This document shows, one piece after another, positions 52,162 to 61,563 of a stretch of DNA of 64,000 nucleotides. A program made the position numbers and the translations under genes. Each line of letters starts with the position of its first letter. Positions within the stretch are counted from its first letter, which is position 1. The DNA is taken from NCBI RefSeq assembly GCF_019799905.1, contig NZ_JABGCI010000008.1:124001-188000 (forward strand), written 5' to 3'. The stretch is from Trujillonella endophytica. GTDB taxonomy: Bacteria > Actinomycetota > Actinomycetes > Mycobacteriales > Geodermatophilaceae. The notes beneath the pieces are model-generated. The model had not been told where the DNA came from, made no database searches, and saw only the letters and a list, made by a program, of their open reading frames with translations.

Positions 52162-52239
52162 GGGGGAGCGGCCCGCGCCGGGCTGGTGACGGGCCGTGTC
52201 GGTCGAACAGGCGTTCGACCGATGGGGCAGACTGGGGTG

Positions 52240-52605
52240 GTGGACGCGACGCCGCCGGGGTGGCCCGACGCCGTGCGACCGCCGGGCGCTCCGGACTGGG
52301 AGCAGACGGCGGTCGCCTGGCTGTTCGACCTCGTGCCGCCCGACTACCGCGCGCACGAGGTGCTGCGGCGGTACCCGGTGCTGCTCGCCCGCTTCGCGCG
52401 TGACCACGTGGCCGCGGGGCTGGAGGCCGCCCGGACCGGGTGGCGGACCGTTCGCGTGGAGCTCGCCGACCAGCTGCCGCCGGACGCGATGGAGGCGGCG
52501 ATGACCGCCTACGAGCGGGAGGGCGCCCGCCTGGCCGCGGCCTCGCGCGGGGTGTCGGCCGTCGCCGGTGCGCTGCGCGGCGAGCGGTGGGTACCGCGGC
52601 TGTAA
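52240..52605 (+). CDS. Conserved-looking hypothetical protein upstream of dxs
   Basis: 121 residues from GTG 52240 (second of two consecutive GTG codons); CAGACT 6 bases upstream fits a leaderless start. It is soluble, with WLFDLVPPDYRAHEVLRRYPVLLARFARDHVAAGLEAAR split across about 28-65 and an Arg/Ala-rich helix at the end. No known domain was recognised. Codon use is like its neighbours. It precedes dxs by 146 bases on the same strand. Confidence 0.65.
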   Translation: MDATPPGWPDAVRPPGAPDWEQTAVAWLFDLVPPDYRAHEVLRRYPVLLARFARDHVAAGLEAARTGWRTVRVELADQLPPDAMEAAMTAYEREGARLAAASRGVSAVAGALRGERWVPRL

Positions 52606-52751
52606 GGAACGGCGCCCGGCGGGGGTGTGACCCGCATCCGATGGTCTCGCTCGACCGGAAGTACCCGACATACGCGGATACAGTTGACCGGCGGCGTCCG
52701 CGTTGCCCTGCCCCTGCCCCTGCCGCCGACCGAGAGGACGCTGACCACCTC

Positions 52752-54671
52752 GTGTCGCTCCTGCGCTCCCTCCGCGGTCCCGCCGACCTGCGAGCCCTGG
52801 CCGCCGACCAGCTCCCCACGCTGGCCGCGGAGATCCGCGACGCCCTGGTGACCAGCGTGGCCCGTACGGGCGGGCACCTGGGCCCGAACCTCGGCGCGGT
52901 CGAGCTGACCATCGCCCTGCACCGGGTCTTCGACTCCCCGCGCGAGCCGATCGTCTTCGACACCGGCCACCAGTCCTACGTGCACAAGATGCTGACCGGC
53001 CGGGTCGAGGACTTCGAGCGGCTGCGGCAGCGGGGGGGCCTGTCGGGCTATCCGAGCCGCGCCGAGAGCGAGCACGACTGGGTGGAGAACAGCCACGCCT
53101 CCACGGCGCTGTCCTACGCCGACGGCCTGGCCAAGGCCTTCGCCGTCCGTGGTGACCCGCGCCCGGTCGTGGCCGTCGTCGGGGACGGCGCGCTCACCGG
53201 CGGCATGTCCTGGGAGGCGTTGAACAACATCGCCGCGGCCCGGGACCGGGCGGTCGTCATCGTCGTCAACGACAACGGCCGCTCCTACTCGCCGACCATC
53301 GGCGGCGTCGCCGACGCGCTGGCCACCCTGCGGCTGCGCCCGGGCTACGAGCAGGCGCTGCTCCAGGTCCGGCACGCGCTGAACCGGGCGCCGGTGCTGG
53401 GCTCGGCGCTCTACGACGCGCTGCACGCCATCAAGAAGGGCCTCAAGGACGTCCTGGCCCCGCAGGGGATGTTCGAGGACCTCGGGCTGAAGTACGTCGG
53501 TCCGGTCGACGGGCACGACGTGGAGGTCCTGGAGTCGGCGCTGCGCCGGGCCCGGTCCTTCGGCGGGCCCGTCATCGTGCACGCCGTCACCACCAAGGGC
53601 TTCGGTTACGCGCCGGCGCAGACCGACCAGGTCGACGCCTGGCACGCCACCGGGATCTTCGACCCCGACAGCGGGGCCAGCGCCCGCAAGACCGGCCTGG
53701 ACTGGACCGACGCGTTCGCCGACGAGCTGGTCCGCATCGGGGGCGAGCGACCCGACGTCGTCGCCATCACCGCCGCGATGCTGCACCCCACCGGGCTGGC
53801 GCCCTTTGCCGAGCGCTTCCCGGAGCGGACCTTCGACGTGGGCATCGCGGAGCAGCACGCGCTGACCTCGGCGGCGGGCCTGGCGATGGCCGGGCTGCAT
53901 CCCGTCGTCGCGGTCTACGCGACCTTCCTCAACCGCGCCTTCGACCAGCTCCTGATGGACGTCGCGCTGCACCGCCAGCCGGTCACCGTGGTCCTGGACC
54001 GGGCGGGGGTCACCGGTACCGACGGTGCCTCGCACAACGGCATGTGGGACATGTCGATCCTGTCGGTCGTGCCGGGTCTCCGGCTGGCCGCGCCCCGGGA
54101 CGAGGCGACGCTGCGCGAGGCGTTGCGCGAGTCGATGGCGGTGACCGACGGGCCGACCGTCGTCCGTTTCCCGAAGGGGTCGCTGCCGCCGGACATCCCG
54201 TCCCTGGAGCGCCGTGGGCCGGTCGACGTGCTGCGCCGCGGCGAGCGGCGCGACGTGCTGCTGGTCGCGGTCGGGGCGATGGTGCCGATGTGCCTGGCCG
54301 TCGCCGAGCGCGCCGCCGACCACGGGGTCGACGTGACCGTCGTCGACCCGCGGTGGGTGCTGCCCGTCTCCGACGAGCTGACGGCCCTGGCGGCCGGGTA
54401 CCGGTTGGTCGTCACGGTGGAGGACGGCGGCCGGGCCGGAGGCGTCGGCACGACGCTCACCCAGGCGCTGCAGGACCGCCAGTGCGACGTGCCGGTGCGC
54501 ACGCTCGGTCTGCCGCAGCAGTTCTTCGACCACGGCAGCCGCGGCCAGGTGCTGGCCGACGCCGGCCTCACCGAGCAGGACGTCGCCCGCCGGGTCGTCG
54601 AGTGGGCGGCCGTGCTCGCCGACCGCAGCGACTCCCGGGTCTCCGAGCCGCTGGACGGCGCCCAGCAGTGA
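52752..54671 (+). CDS. dxs: 1-deoxy-D-xylulose-5-phosphate synthase
   Basis: 639 residues from GTG 52752. TPP-dependent transketolase-like enzyme: GGHLGPNLGAVELTIALH, the TPP/Mg motif VVGDGALTGGMSWEALNN-x-VVNDN, VGIAEQHA with the catalytic Glu (about 360), and the C-terminal domain. It condenses pyruvate and glyceraldehyde-3-phosphate to DXP, the first step of the MEP isoprenoid pathway and a precursor for thiamine and pyridoxal. The stop overlaps the GTG of a thiamine-binding-like gene. Confidence 0.95.
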   Translation: MSLLRSLRGPADLRALAADQLPTLAAEIRDALVTSVARTGGHLGPNLGAVELTIALHRVFDSPREPIVFDTGHQSYVHKMLTGRVEDFERLRQRGGLSGYPSRAESEHDWVENSHASTALSYADGLAKAFAVRGDPRPVVAVVGDGALTGGMSWEALNNIAAARDRAVVIVVNDNGRSYSPTIGGVADALATLRLRPGYEQALLQVRHALNRAPVLGSALYDALHAIKKGLKDVLAPQGMFEDLGLKYVGPVDGHDVEVLESALRRARSFGGPVIVHAVTTKGFGYAPAQTDQVDAWHATGIFDPDSGASARKTGLDWTDAFADELVRIGGERPDVVAITAAMLHPTGLAPFAERFPERTFDVGIAEQHALTSAAGLAMAGLHPVVAVYATFLNRAFDQLLMDVALHRQPVTVVLDRAGVTGTDGASHNGMWDMSILSVVPGLRLAAPRDEATLREALRESMAVTDGPTVVRFPKGSLPPDIPSLERRGPVDVLRRGERRDVLLVAVGAMVPMCLAVAERAADHGVDVTVVDPRWVLPVSDELTALAAGYRLVVTVEDGGRAGGVGTTLTQALQDRQCDVPVRTLGLPQQFFDHGSRGQVLADAGLTEQDVARRVVEWAAVLADRSDSRVSEPLDGAQQ

Positions 54672-54970
54672 CGGAGCCGACGGGGGAGTGGGTGATCGCC
54701 GAGATCCAGGTGGCGCCCTCACCGCCGGGTACGCCGCAGGACCCGCACGCGCACGTCGAGGCCGCGATCGAGGTCATCGCCGGCTCGGGCCTGCGCTACG
54801 AGGTCGGCGCTCTCGGGACGACGCTGGAGGGCGAGGCCGACGCGGTGTGGGACACCCTGCGCGCCGCGCACGAGGCGATGATGCTCGCCGGTGCCCGGGG
54901 CGGGCTGTCGCACGTCAAGATCGCCTCGGTGCAGCGGACGATCGACAGCCTCACGCACAAGTTCCGCTGA
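54668..54970 (+). CDS. Thiamine-binding (MTH1187/YkoF-like) protein
   Basis: 100 residues from GTG overlapping the dxs stop by 4 bases. It contains VIAEIQVAPSPPGT, HVEAAIEVIAGSGLRYEVGALGTTLEGEADAVWDTLRAAHEAM and a C-terminal SVQRTIDSLTHKF, which match the MTH1187 family of small ferredoxin-like proteins that bind thiamine or similar ligands. The tight overlap with a TPP-dependent enzyme whose product also feeds thiamine synthesis suggests cofactor balance or sensing. Confidence 0.7.
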   Translation: MTEPTGEWVIAEIQVAPSPPGTPQDPHAHVEAAIEVIAGSGLRYEVGALGTTLEGEADAVWDTLRAAHEAMMLAGARGGLSHVKIASVQRTIDSLTHKFR

Positions 54971-55007
54971 CCGCCGCGTCCCTCGCTCCACCTGCCGCTT
55001 GCCCGGA

Positions 55008-55112
55008 GTGTGCACCTGTCCACGCGACCGGGGGCGGATGACGTGGAGACGTGCACACCGGGCGGACACGACGACGGCCCGGCCCCCTCGACGCTGAGGG
55101 GGCCGGGCCGTC
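55008..55112. terminator. Two stacked hairpins between convergent genes
   Basis: First: GTGTGCAC...GTGCACAC arms (55008-55058), 14 of 17 pairs over a 17-base loop. Second: a perfect 17-bp stem GACGGCCCGGCCCCCTC / GAGGGGGCCGGGCCGTC (55073-55089, 55096-55112) with a 6-base loop. They separate the thiamine-binding gene from the fadB-type gene on the opposite strand. Confidence 0.7.
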
Positions 55113-55130
55113 GGGCCGTGTGCCGCCGGC

Positions 55131-57215
55131 TCAGGCCGGGAGGCTGGCGACGCCCCTCGGCAGGAACCGCGAGCCGGTCACCCTCTCCGAGACGCCGGTG
55201 CGGTCCAGGTGGGCGGAGATGCCGCCCAGCCAGAACGGCCACCCGGCGCCGAGGATCATGCACAGGTCGATGTCCTGCACCGCCTGGACGACGCCCTCGT
55301 CCAGCATCAGCCGGATCTCCTGCGCCAGTGCCTCCTCGGCCCGCGCGCGGACCTGCTCCTCGGTGGACGGCGACCCCCCGGCGTCGATGCCCGCGAGGTC
55401 GGGGTCGACGACGCCCGGCTCGCTGTAGACCGACGACTTGCCCAGCTCGACCATCTTCCGCAGACCCTCGCCGACCGAGAACCGGTCGGGGTACGCCTCG
55501 TGCATGCGCTCGGCCACGTGCAGCGCCACCGGCGGGCCGACGAGCGTGAGCAGCTCGAACGGCGTCATCGGCAGGCCCAGCGGGTCCAGCGCGCGGTCGG
55601 CGACGGCCACCGGGGTGCCGTCGGCGACCGCGGCGGTGATCTCGCCGAGGAAGCGGGTGAGCAGCCGGTTGACCACGAAGGCCGGGGCGTCGGCGACGAG
55701 CACGCAGCTCTTCCTCAGCGACCTGCCCACGGCGAAGGCGGTGGCCAGCGCGGCGTCGTCGGTCTGCTCGGCGCGCACGACCTCCAGCAGCGGCAGGACG
55801 GCGACCGGGTTGAAGAAGTGCAGGCCGACGACGCGCTGCGGGTGCTCGAGCTTCGAGGCCATCTCGGTCACCGACAGGGCCGAGGTGTTGGTCGCGAGCA
55901 CGCACTCGGGCGAGACGATCGCCTCGAGCTCGGCGAACACCTGCTGCTTGACCGACATCTCCTCGAACACCGCCTCGATGACCAGGTCGGCGTCGGCGAA
56001 GACGTCCTTGGACAGCGAGCCGGTGACCAGGCCCTTGAGCTGGTTGAGCTTGTCCTGGTCGAGCCGGCCGCGCTGGGCCAGCTCGTCCAGCTCGCCGTGC
56101 ACGTAGGCCACGCCCTTGTCGACGCGGGCCTGGTCGATGTCGGTGAGCACCACCGGCACCGTCAGCTGGCGGACGAAGAGCATCGCCAGCTGCGAGGCCA
56201 TGAGCCCGGCGCCCACGACGCCGACCTTGGTGACCTTGCGGGCCAGCGACTTGTCCGGCGCACCCGCCGGCCGCTTCGCCCGCTTGTTGACCAGGTCGAA
56301 CGAGTAGAGCGAGGCCCGCAGCGGGTCGCTCATCAGCAGCTCGGTGAGCGCGTCGTCCTCGGCGGCGGTGCCGGCGGTGAACGCCTCGCCGTCCACGCCG
56401 TTGCGCGCCAGGTCGAGCAGGTCGACCGAGCGGACGGCGCCGGGGGAGGCGTTCCGGGTGCGGCCGGCGACGATCGCCCGGGCCCGCTCGATGGCGGCGT
56501 CCCAGGCCGACCGGTCGACCTCCGGCCGCTGCACGGTCACCGACCCGTCGAGCACGCCCACGGCCCACTCGAGCGAGCGCTCGAGGAAGTCGGCCGGCTC
56601 GAACAGCGCGTCGGCGATGCCCAGCTGGGCGGCCTTCGGCCCCGGGGTCATCTTGTTCTGCGCGAGGGCGTTCTCGACGACGACCGTGACGGCCGGGTCG
56701 ATGCCGATGAGGTTCGGCAGGAGCTGCGTGCCGCCCCAGCCGGGGACCAGCCCGAGGAAGGCCTCGGGGAAGGCGACGGCCGCGCCGCCGCTGATCGTCC
56801 GGTAGTGGCAGTGCAGCGCCAGCTCCAGGCCGCCGCCCAGCGCCACGCCGTTGACGAAGGCGAACGTCGGGATCGCCGAGTCCTTGAGCCGCCGGAACAC
56901 CCGGTGGCCGGTCTCGGCGATCTCCCGTGCTGCCGCCTCGTCGGTGACCGACGGGACGCCGGAGAGGTCCGCGCCCACGGCGAAGATGAACGGCTTGCCG
57001 GTGACGGCGACGGCCGCCGGTGCCGGGGTGTGGGCCGCGACCTCGTCCAGGGCGGCGTCCAGCGACGCGAGCCCGCCCGGGCCGAAGGTCGAGGGGCGGG
57101 TGTGGTCGTGGCCGTTGTCCAGGGTGATCAGCGCGATCTCCCCGGCCAGGCCCGGATGGGTCAGGAACCGGACCTTGGCCTCGGTGACGACCTCGTTCTC
57201 GAACACGGCGGTCAC
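55131..57215 (-). CDS. fadB: FadB-type enoyl-CoA hydratase/3-hydroxyacyl-CoA dehydrogenase
   Basis: 694 residues from GTG overlapping the thiolase stop by 4 bases. The crotonase domain (about 15-215) has GADLSG and NGVALGGGLELALHC and GLVPGWGGTQLLP. The dehydrogenase part (about 315-600) has the NAD site VGVVGAGLMASQLA, FNPVAVLPLLEVVRAEQT and HFFNP-like catalytic region. The protein carries two steps of beta-oxidation; the adjacent thiolase supplies the third, as in FadB/FadA complexes. Confidence 0.92.
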   Translation of the reverse strand: MTAVFENEVVTEAKVRFLTHPGLAGEIALITLDNGHDHTRPSTFGPGGLASLDAALDEVAAHTPAPAAVAVTGKPFIFAVGADLSGVPSVTDEAAAREIAETGHRVFRRLKDSAIPTFAFVNGVALGGGLELALHCHYRTISGGAAVAFPEAFLGLVPGWGGTQLLPNLIGIDPAVTVVVENALAQNKMTPGPKAAQLGIADALFEPADFLERSLEWAVGVLDGSVTVQRPEVDRSAWDAAIERARAIVAGRTRNASPGAVRSVDLLDLARNGVDGEAFTAGTAAEDDALTELLMSDPLRASLYSFDLVNKRAKRPAGAPDKSLARKVTKVGVVGAGLMASQLAMLFVRQLTVPVVLTDIDQARVDKGVAYVHGELDELAQRGRLDQDKLNQLKGLVTGSLSKDVFADADLVIEAVFEEMSVKQQVFAELEAIVSPECVLATNTSALSVTEMASKLEHPQRVVGLHFFNPVAVLPLLEVVRAEQTDDAALATAFAVGRSLRKSCVLVADAPAFVVNRLLTRFLGEITAAVADGTPVAVADRALDPLGLPMTPFELLTLVGPPVALHVAERMHEAYPDRFSVGEGLRKMVELGKSSVYSEPGVVDPDLAGIDAGGSPSTEEQVRARAEEALAQEIRLMLDEGVVQAVQDIDLCMILGAGWPFWLGGISAHLDRTGVSERVTGSRFLPRGVASLPA

Positions 57216-58432
57216 TTGTCGCCCTCCCAGTTGGGGTTCTCCCAGATCACGGTGGCGCCCATGCCCAGGCCCACGCACATGGCGGTGAGGCCGTAGCGGA
57301 CGTCGGGGCGTTCGGCGAACTGCCGGGACAGCTGCGTCATCAGCCGGACGCCGGAGGAGGCCAGCGGGTGGCCGACGGCGATCGCGCCGCCCCAGGGGTT
57401 GACCCGCTCGTCGTCGTCGGCGATGCCGAAGTGGTCGAGGAAGGCCAGCACCTGGATGGCGAAGGCCTCGTTCAGCTCGAACAGGCCGATGTCGTCGATG
57501 GCCAGACCCGTGCGGGCCAGCGCGCGCTCGGTCGAGGGCACCGGACCGATGCCCATGACCTCGGGCTCGACGCCGACGAAGCCGTAGCCGACCAACCGCA
57601 TGCCGATCGGCAGGCCGAGCTCCTGCGCGACCTCCTCGGCGGCCAGCAGGCAGCCGGTGGCGCCGTCGTTGAGGCCCGCGGCATTGCCGGCGGTGACGTG
57701 GCCGTGCGGGCGGAACGGCGTCTTCAGGCCGCCCAGCTGCTCGAGGGTGGTGCCCGGCCGCGGCGGCTCGTCGACGGTGGCGAGGCCCCAGCCGTTCGCC
57801 TGCGAGCGCGTCGCCATCGGCACCAGCTCGGGGCCGATCTGCCCGTTGGCGACGGCCTTGGCGTACTTCTGCTGGCTGGCCAGCGCGAAGGCGTCGGCGC
57901 GCTCCTTGGTCAGGTGCGGGAACCGGTCGTGCAGGTTCTCCGCGGTGGAGCCCATGACCAGCGCGGAGGGGTCGACCAGCTTCTCGCTGACGATCCGCGG
58001 GTTGGGGTCCACGCCCTCGCCCATGGGGTGGCGGCCCATGTGCTCGACGCCCCCGGCGATGGCGACGTCGTAGGCGCCGAAGGCGATGCCGCTGGCGGTG
58101 GTGGTCACGGCGGTCATCGCGCCGGCGCACATGCGGTCGATGGAGTAGCCGGGCACGGACTTCGGCAGGCCGGCCAGCAGCGCCGCGGTGCGGCCCAGGG
58201 TCAGGCCCTGGTCGCCGGTCTGGGTGGTGGCGGCGATGGCCACCTCGTCGACGCGCTCGGCCGGCAGCGACGGGTTGCGCCGGAGGAGCTCGCGGATGAC
58301 GCGGACGACGAGGTCGTCGGCGCGCGTCTCGGCGTAGATGCCCTTCGGGCCGGCCTTGCCGAAGGGGGTGCGCACGCCGTCGACAAAGACGACCTCACGC
58401 AGCGAGCGTGGCCGCCGCTCTCGAGATGACAC
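57212..58432 (-). CDS. fadA: Acetyl-CoA acyltransferase (thiolase)
   Basis: 406 residues from GTG 58432 behind GGAGG. The active-site residues are C102 (DRMCAGAM), H355 (GHPLASSG) and C386 (MCVGLGMG), with the NEAFA motif near 320. It cleaves 3-ketoacyl-CoA to acetyl-CoA and a shortened acyl-CoA. First gene of a two-gene beta-oxidation operon with the FadB-type protein. A longer start at 58486 is less supported. Confidence 0.92.
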   Translation of the reverse strand: MSSRERRPRSLREVVFVDGVRTPFGKAGPKGIYAETRADDLVVRVIRELLRRNPSLPAERVDEVAIAATTQTGDQGLTLGRTAALLAGLPKSVPGYSIDRMCAGAMTAVTTTASGIAFGAYDVAIAGGVEHMGRHPMGEGVDPNPRIVSEKLVDPSALVMGSTAENLHDRFPHLTKERADAFALASQQKYAKAVANGQIGPELVPMATRSQANGWGLATVDEPPRPGTTLEQLGGLKTPFRPHGHVTAGNAAGLNDGATGCLLAAEEVAQELGLPIGMRLVGYGFVGVEPEVMGIGPVPSTERALARTGLAIDDIGLFELNEAFAIQVLAFLDHFGIADDDERVNPWGGAIAVGHPLASSGVRLMTQLSRQFAERPDVRYGLTAMCVGLGMGATVIWENPNWEGDK

Positions 58433-58616
58433 AGGACCTCCGCAGCAGTTCGGGACCTCCCCGGGGGGCCGGGTGGTGCCGCTCAAGTTACCCGCCGGTA
58501 ACCGGCGGGTCGAGCGCAGGGAGGCGCGTTTCCCCGGCGAGGGGGAGAGCGGGTGCCGTCGACGCCCGGGTGTCGGGGACGTTACGAGACCGTGACTGCG
58601 AGATGTGGCCGCGGGC

Positions 58617-58645
58617 TTGACGCGGGCCCGGTGTTAGCGCTCACA
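58617..58645 (+). promoter_or_regulatory. Promoter and LacI operator of the sugar ABC operon
   Basis: -35 TTGACG (58617-58622); the operator TGTTAGCGCTCACA (58632-58645) covers the -10 region. It differs at one position from the perfect palindrome TGTTAGCGCTAACA at 63982-63995, next to lacI. Start codon of the binding protein is 70 bases downstream. The LacI protein encoded at 62926 is the likely repressor. Confidence 0.75.
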
Positions 58646-58714
58646 CTTGCCCTGCTCGTGCGATGGCGAGCCTGCGGCCGGTCGAGCGCGCAGACATCTC
58701 GAGGAGGAGATCAC

Positions 58715-59863
58715 GTGGGTAGAAGGCTCGGCTTCACAGCCCTCGGCGCCAGCCTGGCGCTGACCCTGGCAGCGTGTGGCGGCGAGGGTGCGGGCGGCAG
58801 CGGAGGTGCCGGTGGCGGCGACTCCGACGACCTCACCATCGGCGTCTCGATGCCGACGCAGACGTCGGAGCGGTGGATCGCCGACGGAGACAACGTGCAG
58901 GAGCAGCTCGAGGCCGAGGGCTACGAGGTCGACCTGCAGTACGCCAACAACGACATCCCCACGCAGTCCCAGCAGATCGACCAGATGATCACCGAGGGTG
59001 CCGACATCCTCATCATCGCGGCGATCGACGGCACCGCGCTGGCGGGTCAGCTGGAGAACGCGGCGGCGAACGACATCCCCGTCATCTCCTACGACCGGCT
59101 GATCCGCGACAGCGAGAACGTCGACTTCTACGTCACCTTCGACAACTTCGAGGTCGGCGTCGCGCAGGCCAGCGCGCTGCTGCGCGGGCTCGGGCTGCAG
59201 AACGAGGACGGCTCCCCGGGCACGGCGACCGGCCCGTTCAACATCGAGCTGTTCGCCGGCTCGCTGGACGACAACAACGCCTTCTTCTTCTTCGACGGCG
59301 CCATGTCCGTCCTGCAGCCGCTGATCGACGACGGCACGCTCGTCGTCAAGTCGGGTCAGACCGACATCGAGCAGGTCGCCATCCTCCGGTGGGAGCAGGA
59401 GACTGCCCAGCGCCGGATGGAGGACCTGCTGACCTCCACCTACAACGACGGCACCCGGATCGACGGCGTCCTCTCGCCCTACGACGGCATCTCCCGCGGC
59501 ATCATCACCGCGCTGGAGAACGCCGGCTACGGGCCGACGATCGACGCCCCCAACCCGATGCCGATCGTGACCGGCCAGGACGCCGAGATCGCCTCGGTGA
59601 AGCTGATCCAGGACGGTGTCCAGAGCTCCACGATCTTCAAGGACACCCGACTGCTGGCCGAGCAGGCCGTCATCGCCGCCCAGGCCTTCGCCGAGGGCAA
59701 CGAGCCCGAGGCCAACGACACCGAGACGTACGACAACGGCGTCAAGGTCGTCCCGTCCTACCTGCTCCCGGTGGTGACCGTCTTCGAAGACGACATCCAG
59801 GCGGAGCTGATCGACACCGAGTACTGGACGGCGGAAGAGGTCGCCGCCGGCCAGGCGGACTGA
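58715..59863 (+). CDS. chvE: Sugar ABC transporter substrate-binding lipoprotein (ChvE-like)
   Basis: 382 residues from GTG behind GAGGAGG. Signal peptide with lipobox LAAC at about residue 24, Gly-rich linker, then a periplasmic-binding type I fold: LTIGVSMPTQTSERWIADG, YANNDIPTQSQQIDQMI, ISYDRLIRDSENVDFYVTFDN, and a C-terminal YLLPVVTVFED. Most like the multiple-sugar receptor ChvE (arabinose, galactose, xylose and similar). It feeds the ATPase and permease downstream. Confidence 0.88.
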   Translation: MGRRLGFTALGASLALTLAACGGEGAGGSGGAGGGDSDDLTIGVSMPTQTSERWIADGDNVQEQLEAEGYEVDLQYANNDIPTQSQQIDQMITEGADILIIAAIDGTALAGQLENAAANDIPVISYDRLIRDSENVDFYVTFDNFEVGVAQASALLRGLGLQNEDGSPGTATGPFNIELFAGSLDDNNAFFFFDGAMSVLQPLIDDGTLVVKSGQTDIEQVAILRWEQETAQRRMEDLLTSTYNDGTRIDGVLSPYDGISRGIITALENAGYGPTIDAPNPMPIVTGQDAEIASVKLIQDGVQSSTIFKDTRLLAEQAVIAAQAFAEGNEPEANDTETYDNGVKVVPSYLLPVVTVFEDDIQAELIDTEYWTAEEVAAGQAD

Positions 59864-59883
59864 CCTCCGCCGACAGACCCCGA

Positions 59884-59914
59884 CCGGGCCCGGTAGCACG
59901 GCTGCCGGGCCCGG
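59884..59914 (+). terminator. Hairpin between binding-protein and ATPase genes
   Basis: CCGGGCCCGG (59884-59893) and CCGGGCCCGG (59905-59914) with an 11-base loop. Such hairpins often stabilise the 3' end of the binding-protein mRNA and reduce read-through, so that more receptor than ATPase is made. Confidence 0.55.
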
Positions 59915-60024
59915 CCGGCCCCACCTCCGCTCCGTCCCGATCGGTGCGCCGACCACGGGAGGCGCACACTCCCTCCACCCCATGCGGCGCCCCTCCCGCG
60001 CCGACGACAGGACGACGAGGTCCC

Positions 60025-61563
60025 ATGGACGACCACATCCTGCAGATGCGTTCCATCACCAAGACCTTCCCCGGCGTCAAGGCGCTGGAGAACGTCACCC
60101 TGGCGGTCCGCCGCGGCGAGATCCACGCGATCTGCGGCGAGAACGGTGCCGGCAAGTCCACGCTGATGAAGGTCCTCTCCGGCGTGTACCCGACGGGCAG
60201 CTACGAGGGCGAGATCGTCTTCGACGGGCAGCCGGTCACCTTCAACGGCATCCGCGACAGCGAGCACGTGGGCATCGTGATCATCCACCAGGAGCTCGCC
60301 CTGGTCCCGTACCTGTCGATCGCCGAGAACATCTTCCTGGGCAACGAGCGGCGCGGACGCGGCCGCCTCATCGACTGGAACCGGGCCAACGCAGAGGCCG
60401 GCGAGCTGCTGCGCTCGGTCGGTCTCGACGAGAACCCGGTCACCCCGGTGGGGCAGCTGGGCGTGGGCAAGCAGCAGCTGGTCGAGATCGCCAAGGCGCT
60501 GTCCAAGGACGTGCGCCTGCTGATCCTCGACGAGCCCACCGCGGCGCTCAACGACACCGACTCGGCGCACCTGCTGGACCTGCTGCGCCGGCTCCGCGAC
60601 CGCGGCATCACCTGCATCATGATCTCGCACAAGCTCAACGAGATCACCGCCGTCGCGGACAACGTCACCGTCATCCGGGACGGCCGGACGGTGGAGACCC
60701 TGAGCCTGCACGCCGGCGAGGTCACCCAGGACCGCATCATCCGCGGCATGGTCGGCCGCGACCTGGAGAGCTACTACCCCGATCGGGAGTCCCACCCCGG
60801 CGAGGAGGTGCTGCGGGTCGAGGACTGGACGGTCTGGCACCCGACCCAGGACCGCAAGGTCGTCGACGGCGCCAGCCTCACCGTCCGCGCCGGGGAGGTC
60901 GTCGGCATCGCCGGCCTCATGGGAGCCGGGCGCACCGAGCTGGCGATGAGCGTGTTCGGGCGGGCCTACGGCCGCAACATCTCCGGCCGGATGTTCCTGC
61001 ACGGCAAGGAGATCCGCCCGCGCAACGTGGCCGACGCGATCGAGGCGGGGATCGCGTACGCGACCGAGGACCGCAAGCACTACGGCCTCAACCTCATCGA
61101 GGACATCCGCCGCAACGTCTCCGCCGCGGCGCTGGGCAAGCTCGCCAGCAACGGCTTCGTCAACGGCAACGAGGAGGTGAAGGTCGCCGAGGGCTACCGG
61201 CGCGACATGAACATCAAGGCGCCGAGCGTCCTCTCCGTCGTCGGCAAGCTCTCGGGGGGCAACCAGCAGAAGGTCGTGCTGTCCAAGTGGCTGTACACCG
61301 ACCCCGAGGTGCTGATCCTCGACGAGCCGACCCGGGGCATCGACGTCGGCGCGAAGTACGAGATCTACACGATCATCAACCGGCTGGTCGCCGCCGGTAA
61401 GGCGGTGCTGGTCATCTCGTCCGAGCTGCCCGAGCTGCTCGGCATCTGCGACCGCATCTACACCCTGTCGGCGGGCCGGATCACCGGACAGGTCCCGATC
61501 GCACAGGCCACCCAGGAGAAACTGATGCAGCTCATGACCAAGGAGAAGGAGGTCGCGGCATGA
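60025..61563 (+). CDS. mmsA: Sugar ABC transporter ATP-binding protein (two ABC domains)
   Basis: 512 residues, ATG behind GACGAGG. Domain 1: Walker A GENGAGKST (about 39-47), signature VGKQQLVEIAKAL, Walker B LILDEPTAAL, IHQE Q-loop. Domain 2: degenerate Walker A GLMGAGRTEL, signature LSGGNQQKVVL, Walker B LILDEPTRGIDVG. This two-in-one layout is the MglA/XylG/MmsA (GguA) type. It drives import of the sugar bound by the ChvE-like receptor. Its ATGA overlap couples it to the permease. Confidence 0.92.
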   Translation: MDDHILQMRSITKTFPGVKALENVTLAVRRGEIHAICGENGAGKSTLMKVLSGVYPTGSYEGEIVFDGQPVTFNGIRDSEHVGIVIIHQELALVPYLSIAENIFLGNERRGRGRLIDWNRANAEAGELLRSVGLDENPVTPVGQLGVGKQQLVEIAKALSKDVRLLILDEPTAALNDTDSAHLLDLLRRLRDRGITCIMISHKLNEITAVADNVTVIRDGRTVETLSLHAGEVTQDRIIRGMVGRDLESYYPDRESHPGEEVLRVEDWTVWHPTQDRKVVDGASLTVRAGEVVGIAGLMGAGRTELAMSVFGRAYGRNISGRMFLHGKEIRPRNVADAIEAGIAYATEDRKHYGLNLIEDIRRNVSAAALGKLASNGFVNGNEEVKVAEGYRRDMNIKAPSVLSVVGKLSGGNQQKVVLSKWLYTDPEVLILDEPTRGIDVGAKYEIYTIINRLVAAGKAVLVISSELPELLGICDRIYTLSAGRITGQVPIAQATQEKLMQLMTKEKEVAA

